Shown one piece after another: positions 1 through 11,316 of a stretch of DNA of 64,000 nucleotides. A program made the position numbers and the translations under genes. The stretch's first letter is position 1. Each line of letters opens with the position of its first letter. The notes under the pieces are model-generated. The model was not told the DNA's origin. It ran no database searches and saw only the letters and a list, made by a program, of their open reading frames with translations. The DNA comes from Aegilops tauschii subsp. strangulata (Eukaryota; Streptophyta; Magnoliopsida; Poales; Poaceae), in contig NC_053040.3 in assembly GCF_002575655.3 (NCBI RefSeq), forward strand, positions 460,212,780 through 460,276,779, given 5' to 3'.

Positions 1-1
1 T

Positions 2-457
2 GAGTATGCTGGTGATCGTGTGGACCGCAAGTCAACATCTGGTACATGTCATTTCCTCGGACGTTCTTTGGTCTGTTGGTCCTCGAAGAAACAGAACTGC
101 GTATCACTGTCTACTGCTGAAGCTGAGTACATTGCTGCTGGTTCTTGCTGTGCTCAATTGCTGTGGATGAAGCAAACTCTCAAGGACTACGGCATCAACG
201 TGAAGAATGTGCCTCTCTTCTGTGACAATGAGAGTGCCATCAAGATTGCTCACAACCCAGTTCAGCACTTGAAGACAAAGCACATTCAGATTCGTCATCA
301 TTTTCTTCGCGATCATGTGTTGAAGGGCGACATTTCTATTGAGCATGTGAAGACTGAAGAACAGCTAGGCGATATCTTCACAAAGCCCTTGGATGAGAAG
401 AGATTTAGCAAGTTGCGGTGTGAGCTAAATATCCTAGAATCTTCGAATGTTCTTTGA
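2..457 (+). CDS. Copia polyprotein, C-terminal RNase H (partial)
   Basis: This is the last 151 codons of a Ty1/copia pol ORF, open from the left edge of the window. The frame reads YAGD..DRKSTSG, then WSSKKQ..VSLSTAEAEY.A, then CDN.SAI..A.NPV and the H.K.KHI..R.HFLRD segment. These are the standard conserved blocks of Copia RNase H, which removes genomic RNA from the RNA/DNA hybrid during reverse transcription. The frame ends at the TGA at 455-457 shortly after the usual EQL.DIFTKPL motif, so the C-terminus looks complete. There are no internal stops in this stretch. It belongs to the SIRE-like element and is not a host gene. Confidence 0.95.
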   Translation, partial: EYAGDRVDRKSTSGTCHFLGRSLVCWSSKKQNCVSLSTAEAEYIAAGSCCAQLLWMKQTLKDYGINVKNVPLFCDNESAIKIAHNPVQHLKTKHIQIRHHFLRDHVLKGDISIEHVKTEEQLGDIFTKPLDEKRFSKLRCELNILESSNVL

Positions 458-766
458 AAAGGACACTCATCCTAACACTTATGCAAAATTGATGACTTAG
501 ATGTGCAACACATGAAGAAACGTTTTTCTTGAATCAATGAAGAATAACACTCTAAGTGTGAAGAAATTAATGAAGAATTTTATTCTCAGAGCCCTACGAC
601 AATTGTACGCGGTGTCTGAAATCATCATTCTTATACGGTGGGTCTCGCCACCACAAAAGTTGAAAATCTTCAATTTGAGTTTTTCCTCAGTTTTTGAAAT
701 TCCTCAGTTGTTCATTTTCTTCAACTTTGCATTGTCTTCACCGTTTCCGTCGTTTTTCTTCATTGG

Positions 767-867
<101 letters not shown>

Positions 868-1254
868 TTTATGTCCTCTACAGCATTCACTTATGGCTAA
901 TTCTTCAAGTTGGTTTTTCTGCTAAGTGAATGTGATCGGACCCTTCCCCCTCTATGCTATACTCAACCCAATCTATTCACAAATTCTTCATGTGCGTTCT
1001 ATTTGAAACTCGTTCAAAATCTTCACTGTGTCCTTGTCAGCTGAAGAATTTGCGAACGGAACTTTTAACTTATCTTATCCAAATTTTTGGCTTTGCCGCT
1101 CAAATTGTTCCGCATCCCACCAAATACTTATCTATTCACCCACGATTTAACACGATCTCCACTTCTCAGTACGTGGGTGACACATGTCAAGTGAATGAGA
1201 AGGGTCAGGGGCACGTTCGTCCAAAATCTTCGGGCGAACAGTTTTTCACCGTGG

Positions 1255-1262
1255 CTATAAAT
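1255..1262 (+). promoter_or_regulatory. Putative internal TATA box upstream of the SIRE extra ORF
   Basis: CTATAAAT is followed about 30-70 bp later by pyrimidine-rich sequence and the AAACCCTAG motif common in plant 5' leaders. It sits about 610 bp before the extra ORF and 800 bp after pol. It could drive a separate transcript for the extra ORF. This is inferred from sequence context only. Confidence 0.45.
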
Positions 1263-1531
1263 ACCCCCTCTCCCCTTCCTCACTTCCTGTACTCCGCTCG
1301 ACCTCTCTCCAGCTCGAGCTTCTCAAACCCTAGCGCCGCCGCTACTTCATCGTCGCCGGTGAGGAAGAGCTTCACTGCCTCGACCTCGTCGCCGCCGTAC
1401 TCGCACCGGCCGCGGAAATCTACACTTCGCCGCCGCCGTAGCTGTCTTCCTCCGCCAAGTTAGGGCGTGGAAAATCTGCACTGACGAACTTCACATCTCC
1501 ACATCCCAGTTCGTCATGTTCTTCGTCCAGG

Positions 1532-1858
1532 GTAATTAAAAGTTACTTTTACTGCCCTCTCTGATTCAAATGATTTCTACAAAATCTTCAAAGGTGTTTA
1601 TTCTTCAAATTCTTCACACACTAAACACCTCACATGTCATATGTTCTTGATTCGTTTCTCTAAGCAATAATTTTTCTTCAAGATTCCTCAATTGTGTGGA
1701 TCTTCGATCTATACAACTCTGGAACCTAAGACAAAGAAAGCTTAGTGAAATTCTTCAAGACTCATCTGGTCAAATTCCTCAAACTTGTTCTTTTTGAAAA
1801 ACCTTCTGAGAACGCGTATGACCTCTCCAAATTCCTCGCAACTATACTCTGTTCACAG
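1532..1858 (+). other. Putative 5' leader intron of the SIRE extra ORF
   Basis: A GTAATT donor at 1532 and a pyrimidine-rich TTCACAG acceptor ending at 1858 bound a T-rich interval. Joining the flanks places an ATG (1865) six bases after the junction, in the frame that runs through the whole extra ORF. This is inference; the acceptor at 1913 (TTTGCAG) is an alternative. Confidence 0.35.
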
Positions 1859-1864
1859 GTACTC

Positions 1865-4800
1865 ATGTCCGCTGCTGAATCTCTAGGTTCTCATCAACTT
1901 AACTCATTTGCAGCGTTCCTCAAAGAAAAGTTGCATACTTCTTCAGAGAATTCAACTGTTCAAATTCCTCATCCAAAGAAAATGGCTGATGGAAAGAAGC
2001 CACAGAAAGGAGGAAAGAGGCCTGAGGTCAACACTGCATTTGAAATCCCTGAGGACATCTATGCTGGGTACTGCACACCCCCTGAGGAAGATAAAAATCA
2101 GCGCAAGGTGCGCATTCAGAAGATAGAGAGGAGATGGGCAAGAGAGTGGAGGGAGTACAGATATGTGACTCCCAAGTACATGAAGAAATTCGCACTCAAT
2201 CCTCCATGCTCAAGACCTCCGTTGGCACCTGGCCAAGAAGCTGATCTCACCAGCCTCAAGCGTGGTGAAGATTATCCTGATGAATGGGCCAAGCGCCAGG
2301 CCAAGCTGGCTAAACAAGCTAGAGAAGCAGTGAGGAAATTCAATGAAGACTCTGCTGCTGCTGCTACCGCAGAGGTCTCTGTCAAGCCGAAGAAATCCAT
2401 GGCAAAGAAGCCTGCGCGTAAGCCAAGTGCTTCACCGTCAATGTCCTCACGACCAATTCCTCATGCTGCTCCTGCTCCTCCAAAGTCCTCAGCTGCTCCG
2501 ACCAAATCCTCAGCACCTGTGCATCTTGCCACGTGCCAAAGGACTACAAGCATCTCTATTGCCTCAGGAGCTTCAGCTAGTTCCTCAGCGGCACCAAATT
2601 CTTCAACAGGACCCTCTCTGCTGAAGACAAAGACCACTGCTGGACGAGGCTCTCGCCCAAGTCCTCACAAGAAGCAGGTCGCCTTCCAAGTGCCGTCTTA
2701 AGAAGACGAAGCTGATGATGAAGAACTTGCTGAAATCATCAGAGATAGGCAAGTCAGGGCCGCTAGAGCCAAGGGCACAAATGTGCCTCTGATTTTGGAT
2801 CCAAAGTTGATCCTCGATTACATTGATCTCTGGCACAAGGACCCAAACACTCCTATGCCTGACTTCAAGCTGACTCCTGGCCAAAGTCATATGCTGACTG
2901 CCTTCATCCAAGAAGAGAAATGGAAATTTGAGAAGGCCAGGCAGCTCAAGAAAGCGCAGTACAGGAAGGAGAAATTCCTGAAGAACAACGTTGTCTCTAT
3001 GACAACTGATGAACTTGTGAAGATCCAGTCTGAAATCAAAGTCCTCAGCGATGATTTCAATGCTTACTATGCTGATTGGAAAGGAGCCAAGGTCAGGTTT
3101 GTTAAACTGACTGAGAAGTTCACCTCCAATGTTGCAGCCTCATTGCAACAAAAAATTCCTCAGGCTGAAGCATCTGCTCAGCCAACTGAAGAACATGCCA
3201 GCACCGCTGATGACATTCAGGCTGCTGAAGAAAATATGAGTTCCAGGGCTGATGACTGCATTCCAGCCGCTAATGAAATTGCCAGGGCATCCACTAGTGG
3301 TGCGCCTGAAGAAAATGAAGAGGTCAGGGCAACTGCATCAGTTGTGCCTGAAGAAAATCAACCACATTCCTCTGCTCCTCCCGCGCCTACCGCAACTCCA
3401 ATTCTTCCATCTGCATCAGATGTGAAGAAGACCAAGGCTGCAGAGCGTGCATCAGTGAAGAAAAGGAAAGCATCAGCTCCTTCAGATTCTTCAGCACCGA
3501 AGAAGATGAAGAAATTGACAAGCCCATTTACTAATCCAATTGATGTTGTTCCTGTTTCCTCCATGCCATCAAAGGAAATCGTCCCTTTTGATGAAGAATA
3601 TGTGATCCCTAGCAGATCTGATGAAGAAAATCCTTCTGCTGCTTCGTCAGAGCAGATGGATGAAGAAATTGAAGTGGATAAAATCCCTTCAACCCCCACA
3701 GTTTCCTCGCCTATGCCTCAGTTTACTGCTGAAGAGGCCGGCGTTGAAGAAATAGAAGATGAAGACGTGGACATTGGTTGTACCACACCAGTGATGAATG
3801 ATGACTTTTGGGAAAGTCAGCACCCCAACTCTCCACTCTTCACACCATTGCAACAAATTCCTCAGTCCCCAGCAACTACAGTTCAAATGGGATGTGATGA
3901 AGCTCATGAAGAAATTCCAGCCACTAGTGCTGAAGAAAATGAAAATGAAGAATTGAAGACCCAGGCTGCCACTGAAGAGGAACCAGAAATTCCTCAGCCT
4001 GAAGAACCTGAGATTGCGATTCCTGAGGTTGTAATGCAACTTACCGACACTCCTCTGCCCAAGCCAAAGGATCCATTCTCAAGGAAGCAAAAATCCAAGG
4101 CTAATGATTTCTTCGGCGAGCACGTATTCTTCACTGATTACAACCCCTATGACTCTGCTCGCATTAGGAAGAGGCGTTTCTGGATTGCCAGCCAGGCAAA
4201 TTTTTATTCCTCTGTGCTGTTCAACAAAGACAAAGTTTTCGATCATGAGCACATTCCTCACGTGGATATGGAATCTCTGTCGTGCTTCATGCCAGTCCTC
4301 AGTGTTGTTTACGACGCTAGACTGTTAAATTTCTGCACTGATATATGTGATTGGAATGAAGAGCTCATTCTTCAATTTTATGCAACTCTGCACATCACCG
4401 GAGACTCTGAAGATGTGAATTCATGGGTGCTGGACTAGATGTCTGAAAATACTCACTATAAGGCACCAGCTACTGAATTACTTCGTGCTTTGCCTCTCAG
4501 TCCTCCCCTTGAAGCTGCTCGTTGCGTCTATAGTGAACCTGAGCTTACAGATCACTATATGCAAGTGCTGATGAAGCCATTGAAGCCAGGTCAGGCCCCA
4601 AGAACTAAATTCCTTGTGAAGGAATTGTTATATGTGCCTCGGACTGTCTATCGCATTCTGACGAAGACATTGAGTCCTATCAAGGGCCACGACTCGAATG
4701 AAGAAGAAGTCGTTGGCATCATGAAGAATCTGCTTTTCAATATCATTCATGGCGTTCCCGTCAACTTCCATGATTTCTTCATGAGGACTCTGGCCAATGT

Positions 4801-5512
4801 CGCAATGTCACCGTTTGTGTTGAAGCCTTATGCTCCGTGGATTATGAGATTCATCAGAACAAGGTCTTCACTCAACTACAAAGTTGATACACTGAACCAT
4901 TGCAGCTACTTGCCCCCGATTGAAGTCCTCAAACGGACATTTTCCTCAGCTGATGAAAAGGGCAAGGCTACTGCTGTTATTGATGAAGGCATTCGTCCAT
5001 TGGATGGTCAATTTCGCAAGGCTGCATCCTACTCCACCAATGATGACTCTGCCACCCATGACTCTGCCGCCAACGCAACCAAGCCAAATCCTCAAGGCAC
5101 AGCTCCGAGGGTGATGATTGACCGTGAGCTTCTCCTCAGTCATCACCAGAAGGTTGATCGCAATCACAAATGGGTCAAGCGTTAGTTTGGTTCAATTCTT
5201 CACAACATGACTGCTACCCAAAATGTAGTGAAGAAAAACCATTACTACCTTCATGAAACCCTCAACCGCACCTGGGCTGTTCTGTCGCACATTTATAGCG
5301 CAGAAGATCTGAAGAAAATGGGCATCAAGGAGGACTTTGACTGGTCTGCACCTCCACCGAAGAAATACAAGAAGGTCAAGGTCCCGTCCTTGGTGGCCAG
5401 CTCCTATTCTTCATCGCGTGACACCGACGAGCATGAAGACTTGGACGACACTGCGGCAGGCCCTACATCAACAAACGACCCCAACAACGCTGGCGCTCCT
5501 TCATCAACTTGA
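1865..5512 (+). pseudogene. SIRE-type extra 3' ORF (env-like/plant transposon protein), broken by stops
   Basis: I recognise this as the additional ORF that SIRE-lineage Copia elements carry downstream of pol. One reading frame runs from 1745 or 1865 to 5512, interrupted by TAA (2699-2701), TAG (4436-4438, directly followed by ATG) and TAG (5183-5185). The first part is basic, then Ala/Ser/Pro-rich (about residues 180-300). The middle is Glu-rich with many EE and AEE repeats. The last third, encoded by about 4080-4960, is a globular region with RKRRFW, IPHVDMESL and WNEELILQFYATLHI segments. It resembles the plant transposon-protein domain found in plant retroelements. I see no signal peptide or membrane segment, so calling it an envelope is not supported here. 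ATG 1865 is preferred over 1745 because it follows the putative leader intron. Confidence 0.75.
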
Positions 5513-6016
5513 TATTCTTCAGGGGCGTTAGTCCTCATTTTCGAACCTTTTGGTCATTCGATGACAAAGGGGGAGAAATTTGAGTTAGTCTTCAAGCGGG
5601 TCTATCTTTTATGGGTGTTTTTTCTAAGTTACAACTCTCGTTCTTCTGATGACTTTGTTGGATCGAGTTGTAAACTTAAACTCTATGGTGGCCTGATACT
5701 TTTGCTGTTTCTTCTGCATGCTTATTCCTCGTTAATGTTATTGCACGCATGCTGAATTACATCAGTCACCATATTTCATCATGCATTTCAAATTCTTCAT
5801 ATATTATGTCAAATGCGTGTATGAATTACAAGATATAGGGGGGGATCTCCATGATTTTACTCTTCAAGTGTGCATTGCTTCAAAAGCAAATTCCTCACTA
5901 TGCACATCTTCAGGGGGAGTTCTTCTATATCTTGCAATCAAATTCCTCAATATCAGTATTTACACGTCATATGTTTATCCCCGTTGAAAACTTAACCTAT
6001 ATTGTCATCAATCACC
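5513..6016 (+). other. Non-coding 3' region of the SIRE-like element
   Basis: About 500 bp between the end of the extra ORF and the polypurine tract. It contains a first polypurine-like run (AAAGGGGGAGAAATT, 5565-5579) and a GGGGGGATC run at 5838. Repeated G-rich runs of this type upstream of the 3' LTR are common in SIRE elements. No gene is seen. Confidence 0.6.
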
Positions 6017-6030
6017 AAAAAGGGGGAGAT
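6017..6030 (+). promoter_or_regulatory. Polypurine tract of the SIRE-like element
   Basis: An AAAAAGGGGGAGAT run lies directly against the TG that opens the 3' LTR. This is the standard position of the plus-strand DNA primer. Confidence 0.85.
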
Positions 6031-7524
6031 TGTAAGTGCGTCTAGTGCCCCATAGTGATTTTGGTGTATTAAAGACTTATAGGTTAAGGGACTAATGTGT
6101 TTATGAGTGTACGCAGGTCTATAAGTCTATGAGGAGTCTGATATTTACAGAGAAAGTCGACCCCTAAAAATGAAGTTCTTCGACTGAAGACTTTGGATTT
6201 CTGAAACTTTCTGAAGACTTTGAAAGTGAAGAAATTGGTGTGACCTTGAAGACTTGGTATTCATTTGAGGAACATGAAGCGTGAAGACTTTTGTGTTCGT
6301 AGTTTCATTTCCCTTTTCTTGAGTCATAGGGAACACCGTACTGTTAAAGGGGGTCGAGGAAATACTAAGGAAAATTTTCCATGTGATGCTCAACTCAAAA
6401 TCCTACACCTACCAATCCCTTCGAGTGAAGCCATTGGAAATCTCATACAGTTCAGTCATATTCTTCAGTGACAGAGACGAAGTTCTTCTGGTCTCTGAGG
6501 AATTTGTTCTGACTGAGGAGTTAGGAATTCGCCAGTGCGGATTTCCTACACAGTGAGGTACATGATAGCCCTGAGGAATTTGATACTCAAATTTCCGACC
6601 GTTGGTGTGCTATGCGCCAGCTGTCCCAAAATATCTACCCACCTAACGGTCATATCATTGAAGGGCATTTATGTCTTATCATGTCGGGCTGCTCCCTAGG
6701 CTATAAATAGCCGCCCCCTACAACCACTAGCTGGTTGGCTGCTCCGAGAGAAACTGACACTTGTCATTTGAGAGCATCTCATCCTCCGAGGACTTTGAGC
6801 GAAAATCATCAAGTGAGGAAAACCCAAACCCAAACACCTACAAACCCAAAGTGATTGAGCATCACTGAAGAGATTGATCTTGCATGGATCCGACGCTTGT
6901 TACCTTTGAAGATTGTGCTTCTTCCAGACGGTTAGGTGTCATGGTCTAGAGCATCCAAGAGGAATTGTGGATCGCCGAGTGACCGAGTTTGTGAAGGTTC
7001 GGAATTCACCTGAAGACTTACCACGAGTGATTGGGCGAGGTCTCTGTGACCTTAGCTCAAGGATAATACGGTGAGGACTGTGTGTCCTCAGGTTTAAATA
7101 CCTAGCCGCTCCAACCAGATGTACAACTGAGACAGCAGTTGGAACTGGTCTACCAAATCATTGTCTTCACCAAACTTACTGGTTCTATTTCCTCAACTCT
7201 TTCATTTCCTCATTACTATGTTGTGTGCTTGTCATATCTGTGTTTGAAGACTTTGACAGAAGACTTTCTCAATTTCCTCAGTTCAATTTCTTCAGTCTGT
7301 TTGTCTTGATCCTGTGCTATCCTGTGTTTACGCTTTCTGTACTCTGTGTTTGTCTTCATTTCATCATGATGACCATGCCTATGTTCTGCTATGCTTACTC
7401 TTGAGTACTTATTTCGCTGCAAGTAGTTCTTCGCTAATGAATTTCCTCACCCCGCAAATTCCTCAGTGAAGAATTCATAAAAATCGCCTATTCACCCCCT
7501 TCTAGTCGATATAACGCACTTTCA
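6031..7524 (+). repeat. 3' LTR of the SIRE-like Copia element
   Basis: The 1494-bp LTR begins TGTAAGTGCG and ends CGCACTTTCA, so its ends form an imperfect inverted repeat with TG..CA termini. It follows the polypurine tract directly. A TATA box lies at 6702-6709 (CTATAAATAG). Downstream there is a (CCAAAC)-like stretch near 6825 and many GAAGA/TTCCTCA motifs. The 5' LTR is outside the window, so insertion age cannot be judged. Confidence 0.9.
6702..6709 (+). promoter_or_regulatory. LTR TATA box (SIRE-like element)
   Basis: TATAAATA about 670 bp into the LTR is followed by C-rich sequence, as expected for the LTR promoter. Confidence 0.6.
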
Positions 7525-7717
7525 GTCTGGTCTCCTCCCGAAGCTTCCAGGGTCTATTGTTGTCTAGAAATAATCATCAAAAAGCTTCGTCGTGTTTGTA
7601 CACTGAGTTAATTGGCTAGTTCCCAAAAATGATATGCAATGACATGTAAAGCATACAAAATTGATAATATACTAGCATTAAACAATCAAAAATTATAGAT
7701 ACATCGGAGACGTATCA
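7525..7717 (-). repeat. Truncated Gypsy LTR (relative of elements C and D)
   Basis: Read on the minus strand from 7717, this begins TGATACGTCTCCGATGTATC and then follows the first ~190 bp of the LTRs at 26405, 31950 and 40567 with many substitutions. It is cut off exactly at the end of the SIRE-like LTR, so the Copia element probably inserted into this older LTR. Beyond 7717 there is no polypurine-like sequence, which suggests this was a 5' LTR end or solo LTR end. Confidence 0.75.
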
Positions 7718-8439
7718 TGATGGCGCGCCATAGACCAAGCGAAGGAGGATGTCCTGCTGGAGCTTAGCAGAGGCGAGGTGCTGGGACGAGACGCCATGGA
7801 GCCTACGGAAGCTGCTCATGGGCTTAGCGAGGACCCGGGCTGGAGACTGTGTCCTCATATGCTCTCGTCAATAGCTCTTATTTCCTTCTCTTTAGCACGC
7901 GCCAACACGACTGAATCGTCATTGACCAGTGGTGGAATTATGCGAAGAGCCATCCCGAGGCTGAGCGTGGAGCCGACTGTCAAGATCTATTGTCGAGGTA
8001 GTGGCGCCGACTGCTTTCTCTTTAGCTCGCCCAAGTACAACTGCTTATCCTCCCCTTCCCTCCTCAATTTTAGTTTTGTGGCTGCACGAATTGACATGAA
8101 TACAGTGTAAATTGAGTTATATTTGCTTATGAATATGTAATATCGTGTACATAAATTGTCTCGGTTAAACGAACAATTTTTTATTTAGTTGTACATCTGC
8201 GCCTTAACTTAAGGTGCAGGTGACTTAGTTGGGACACCAGCTCGCTAGCTTGCACTATAAGGGCTGACTAGAGCTCCCGGTTGACGCTCCCTCGCTACGT
8301 GAATTTGGGGTAGCCCAAGTAGCGCAGGCTCCTCTTCCGTTATTTTGTTTTTCTCATTTTTATTTGTTTTTGTTCTTTTTTAAATTTTCATTTTCTTTTC
8401 TTCATTTTCGTTTTTTCTTTTCTTTTGCTTTCCTTTTTC
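7718..8439. other. Unassigned stretch
   Basis: About 720 bp without a recognisable gene. The frame at 7778-8110 (+) is 110 codons but has no motif I recognise. From 8340 the sequence turns into T-rich simple sequence (TTTTCATTTTC) leading into the next repeat. Confidence 0.5.
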
Positions 8440-9060
8440 ATTTTTCATTTTGCGAATGTCTTTTCAAATTCGCAAACATTGTCTGAAATGGTGAACATTT
8501 TTTTTGAAATTATAAACATATTTCAATTTGCAAACACTTTTGAATTGTGTCCACTTTTTAAAAAGAAATCCTGACATTTTTTGTAATAGCGAACATTTTT
8601 CAAATTTGAGAACATTTGTTTTAAAAAGTTGTAACATTTTTCAAAACTATGATCATTCTTTTACAAATTCACAAACTTTTTTTGCAACCGTGATATTTGT
8701 TTCAAATTTGCGAACAATATTTGAAATCATGAACATTACAAGTCACAATGTTGTTTTGAAATCATGAACATTTTTTAAATCGCAACTATTTTTGAAATTC
8801 ATGAACAATTTTTGAAATTCGTGAACATTTTTTGAATTAGCTTCATGAACTTTTTTCAAATTTGGGGACACTTTTTGAATTCATGAACATTTTTTAAAAT
8901 CACTAATATTTTTTGAATTCACCAACATTTTTCAAATTCAAAGCGTTTTTTCAAACTGATGAACCTTTTTTGAATTTGAGGGCATCTTTTAAAATTTGGG
9001 AAGATTTTAAAATTTGGTTTTGTTGAAATCTTGAACATTTTTAATGAAGTAAATAAATAA
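8440..9060. repeat. AT-rich degenerate tandem array of GAACATTTTT..AAATTC
   Basis: Roughly 20-40 bp units built around GAACATTTTT followed by GAAATTC or CAAATTTG repeat through this 620-bp interval. The phase is irregular and unit identity is low. Such arrays are common in Triticeae repeats, but I cannot name a family. Short G runs (9077-9088 and 9139-9152) follow it. Confidence 0.75.
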
Positions 9061-10550
9061 AAAAAAGGAAAAAAATGGGGGGGGGGGGTGGTGGGAATCT
9101 CACGCCCCACACAAGGGCGAGCCTAAAAGCATGCGTGAGGGGGGGGGGGGGGTGTTTGCTCTTTCTCCCCTGTGCAGGTCAATGAATAGGAGGTCCCGCC
9201 GGACAGTCCGGACTGATTCATCCAGACGGTCCGGGTGAATGCCTGGACGCTGAAAACAGGCTAGCCCATGTATGCCAGCTACCACCCTTCGTCCCTTACT
9301 TATACATACATTTCCTTGGGTCAGATCTAGGGTTAGTAATAACATAAACTAAGAACTCGATAGAGCTTTGGTCATCTAACTTCCGAAATTGGGATCAAAA
9401 CCTCCTAGGGGAGAAGACTCTATGAGGAGTACAAGCCCGCCCATGGGAGAAGACTCCATTCGACTACAATACCCCCACGGGTGAAGGATTCCATGAAGCA
9501 CAATACCTCCATCTCTAAAATTTGGGGATGAACTATGTTTCTTTGTTTTACCTTTCTCTCTCAGAGTTGTTGGATCAATTGTACCTCGTTTAGTAGAATT
9601 GGCCGTGAGATGTTTGGTCGGTTTGAGTATCTTATGTTTATTGAGTGAATCCTACTTGTATCTATGTGTTTGACTAGTGCCTTTTCCTTCTTGTTCTTTG
9701 TCTCTCTTATGTTCTTACACTCATCCACCTTCAATTTGTGAAATCGGACACACGTCCCGGAATGATCTGTAACTCGTTTGGTGCTAGTTATGATGTTGCG
9801 ATTTTTTTTATAATAACACCTACCCTCACATCCCTTAGCACCAGTGCTAGTCAACTTTCCCACATCTTAGTTGATATATTTTGTTGAGTAAAAGGCTTTT
9901 TGTTTAGTACAGTAAGCTGAGAGTTACTATTGAGTTACGAAGGATTGATTATTGTGACAAGAGGAATAATTTGAGCGGGGCTGAGGATGAGTGAGGTAGC
10001 AGACTTGAATGTTCGAGTATCCACTTTGGTATATCTTTGCTTTTTCTTGTTCCTGATGGCAATTCATTCATGCTTCACACACAAACATGAAGAATCCATC
10101 CCCACTTTCCTTCCACCACCAGCAGAGGGCAGAGGGAGATCACATAGCTAGCTTCCTACTTTGTGAAAAGCAAGAAGAGAAAGGGGGAAAGGTTGCTTTC
10201 CTTCTCCCACTTTCCTAGATTATATGATGGTCATGATGATTACCAGCTTCCTTAATCACCTTTGCTCGCTCTTGTCTGGTCTTAAGTCTTAACTGCTAGC
10301 TAATTCACCAGCCATGGATATACACATGCATCTTCCTTGGCAACTTTAGCATCTTGTGATGTAGCCTAGTCAGCCATGGACGTCTCCATCAGGGCAGGCA
10401 GGCAGGCAGAGGGAGGTGCTTTTCTTCTCCTCAGGCCAAAGGGGAAAATGGAGTGGAAAGACAACATGATGGTTGATGCAGCAGCAAGCAAGAAACCATA
10501 CATTTTCGATCATCATAATTCATAATCACCCATGTAACAACTAAGAAGAT
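9061..10550. other. Unassigned DNA upstream of the NHL gene
   Basis: Two poly-G runs lie at 9077-9088 and 9139-9152. Near 9400-9500, three imperfect units share GGAGAAGACTC or a similar core with CCCATGGG or CCCACGGG. A (GGCA)n tetranucleotide lies near 10396-10410. The minus-strand frame at 9561-9863 has no motif and is not called. The interval 9870-10550 probably holds the distal promoter of the NHL gene. Confidence 0.5.
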
Positions 10551-10613
10551 GTTTACAAAGTCTCAAAGTTTATTAGTGGTTATATCAACTACCACTAACT
10601 ATAACCAGATAAA

Positions 10614-10620
10614 ATATATA
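10614..10620 (+). promoter_or_regulatory. Putative TATA box of the NHL gene
   Basis: ATATATA lies 76 bp upstream of the chosen ATG. A (CT)n pyrimidine patch at 10666-10684 lies between them, as in many monocot core promoters. Confidence 0.5.
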
Positions 10621-10695
10621 CTGGGAGTGCTACCCACAAACATTATCTCAGCTCACACGCACCACCTCTCTCTCTCTCTCCTCTTGTGCACCACC

Positions 10696-11316
10696 ATGTC
10701 TCGCATCACGGATGACCCCGAGCACTCCCCGAGGGACTGCGCCACCAAGCACCGCCACCACCACTCGGCTGGGCGCCGCCGGCTGCTGATCGGGGCGTTG
10801 TCGGCGGCGGCCTCGCTGCTGGCCCTGGCCATCATACTCTGGCTCACCCTCCGCCCTTCCAGCCCGCGCTTCACGCTGCTGGCCGCCACGGCCACGGCCA
10901 CCGCCCCCAACGCCACCGCCGGCGGCATCGTGCGGCTCGACGCGGCCTTCGTCGCGCACAACCCCAACGCGCGCGCCGCCGCGCTCTACGACCGGCTCCA
11001 GGCGCGTGCGTCCTACGCCGGTGTCCAGCTCGCCGCCACCGCGCCGCTCCCGCCGTTCCAGCAGGCCCAGGGCGACGCCGTGCTCACCGCCTCGCTCTCG
11101 GCGTCATCTGCGGCGGCGTCGGCAGCCGAAACTGCAGAGGCCGGGCGCACGACGCTGCTGCTGAGGCTGCGCGTCGAGGGGCAGCTCCGGTGGAAGGTGT
11201 CCGCCTGGGTGTCCGGCAACCGCGCCCTCGCCGCCGAGTGCGTCGCTGTCGTCGTGCCGTCGCAGCTCACAGCCGTCGTCGTGCAGGGTTCCCAGTGCGC
11301 CACCACCCTCCAGTGA
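10696..11316 (+). CDS. NDR1/HIN1-like (NHL) LEA-2 family membrane protein
   Basis: A 206-residue intronless protein. Residues 1-28 are hydrophilic with an RHHHSAGRRR-type basic run. Residues about 29-52 form one hydrophobic transmembrane helix ending in LTLRPSSPRF. The rest is a LEA-2/WHy-like domain with the family's V..A.V.HNPN motif (about residues 78-92), the ALYDRL.A...Y.GV.LA segment, LPPF.Q, and a C-terminal LRLRVEGQLRWKVSAWVSG strand pair. Family members are type II proteins of the plasma membrane or ER, and some take part in defence signalling. The specific role here is unknown. I chose ATG 10696 rather than the in-frame ATG 10549. It has a good context (CCACCATGT) and follows a TATA box and a CT patch. 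The 49 extra upstream codons do not resemble this family. GC content is very high, typical of grass single-exon genes. This is the only convincing host gene in the window. Confidence 0.92.
   Translation: MSRITDDPEHSPRDCATKHRHHHSAGRRRLLIGALSAAASLLALAIILWLTLRPSSPRFTLLAATATATAPNATAGGIVRLDAAFVAHNPNARAAALYDRLQARASYAGVQLAATAPLPPFQQAQGDAVLTASLSASSAAASAAETAEAGRTTLLLRLRVEGQLRWKVSAWVSGNRALAAECVAVVVPSQLTAVVVQGSQCATTLQ

Noticed and set aside
954..1463. 169-codon plus-strand frame before the SIRE extra ORF
   Set aside because: Ser/Pro-rich with no motif. It overlaps the promoter and leader-like sequence, which explains it better.
1745..1864. ATG 1745 as start of the SIRE extra ORF
   Set aside because: It lies inside the putative leader intron, and the 40 extra residues show no similarity to the rest. 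It remains possible if the intron is not real.
7778..8110. 110-codon plus-strand frame as a gene
   Set aside because: No recognisable domain and no promoter context; surrounded by repeats.
9561..9863. Minus-strand 100-codon frame
   Set aside because: Low-similarity Lys-rich frame without motifs.
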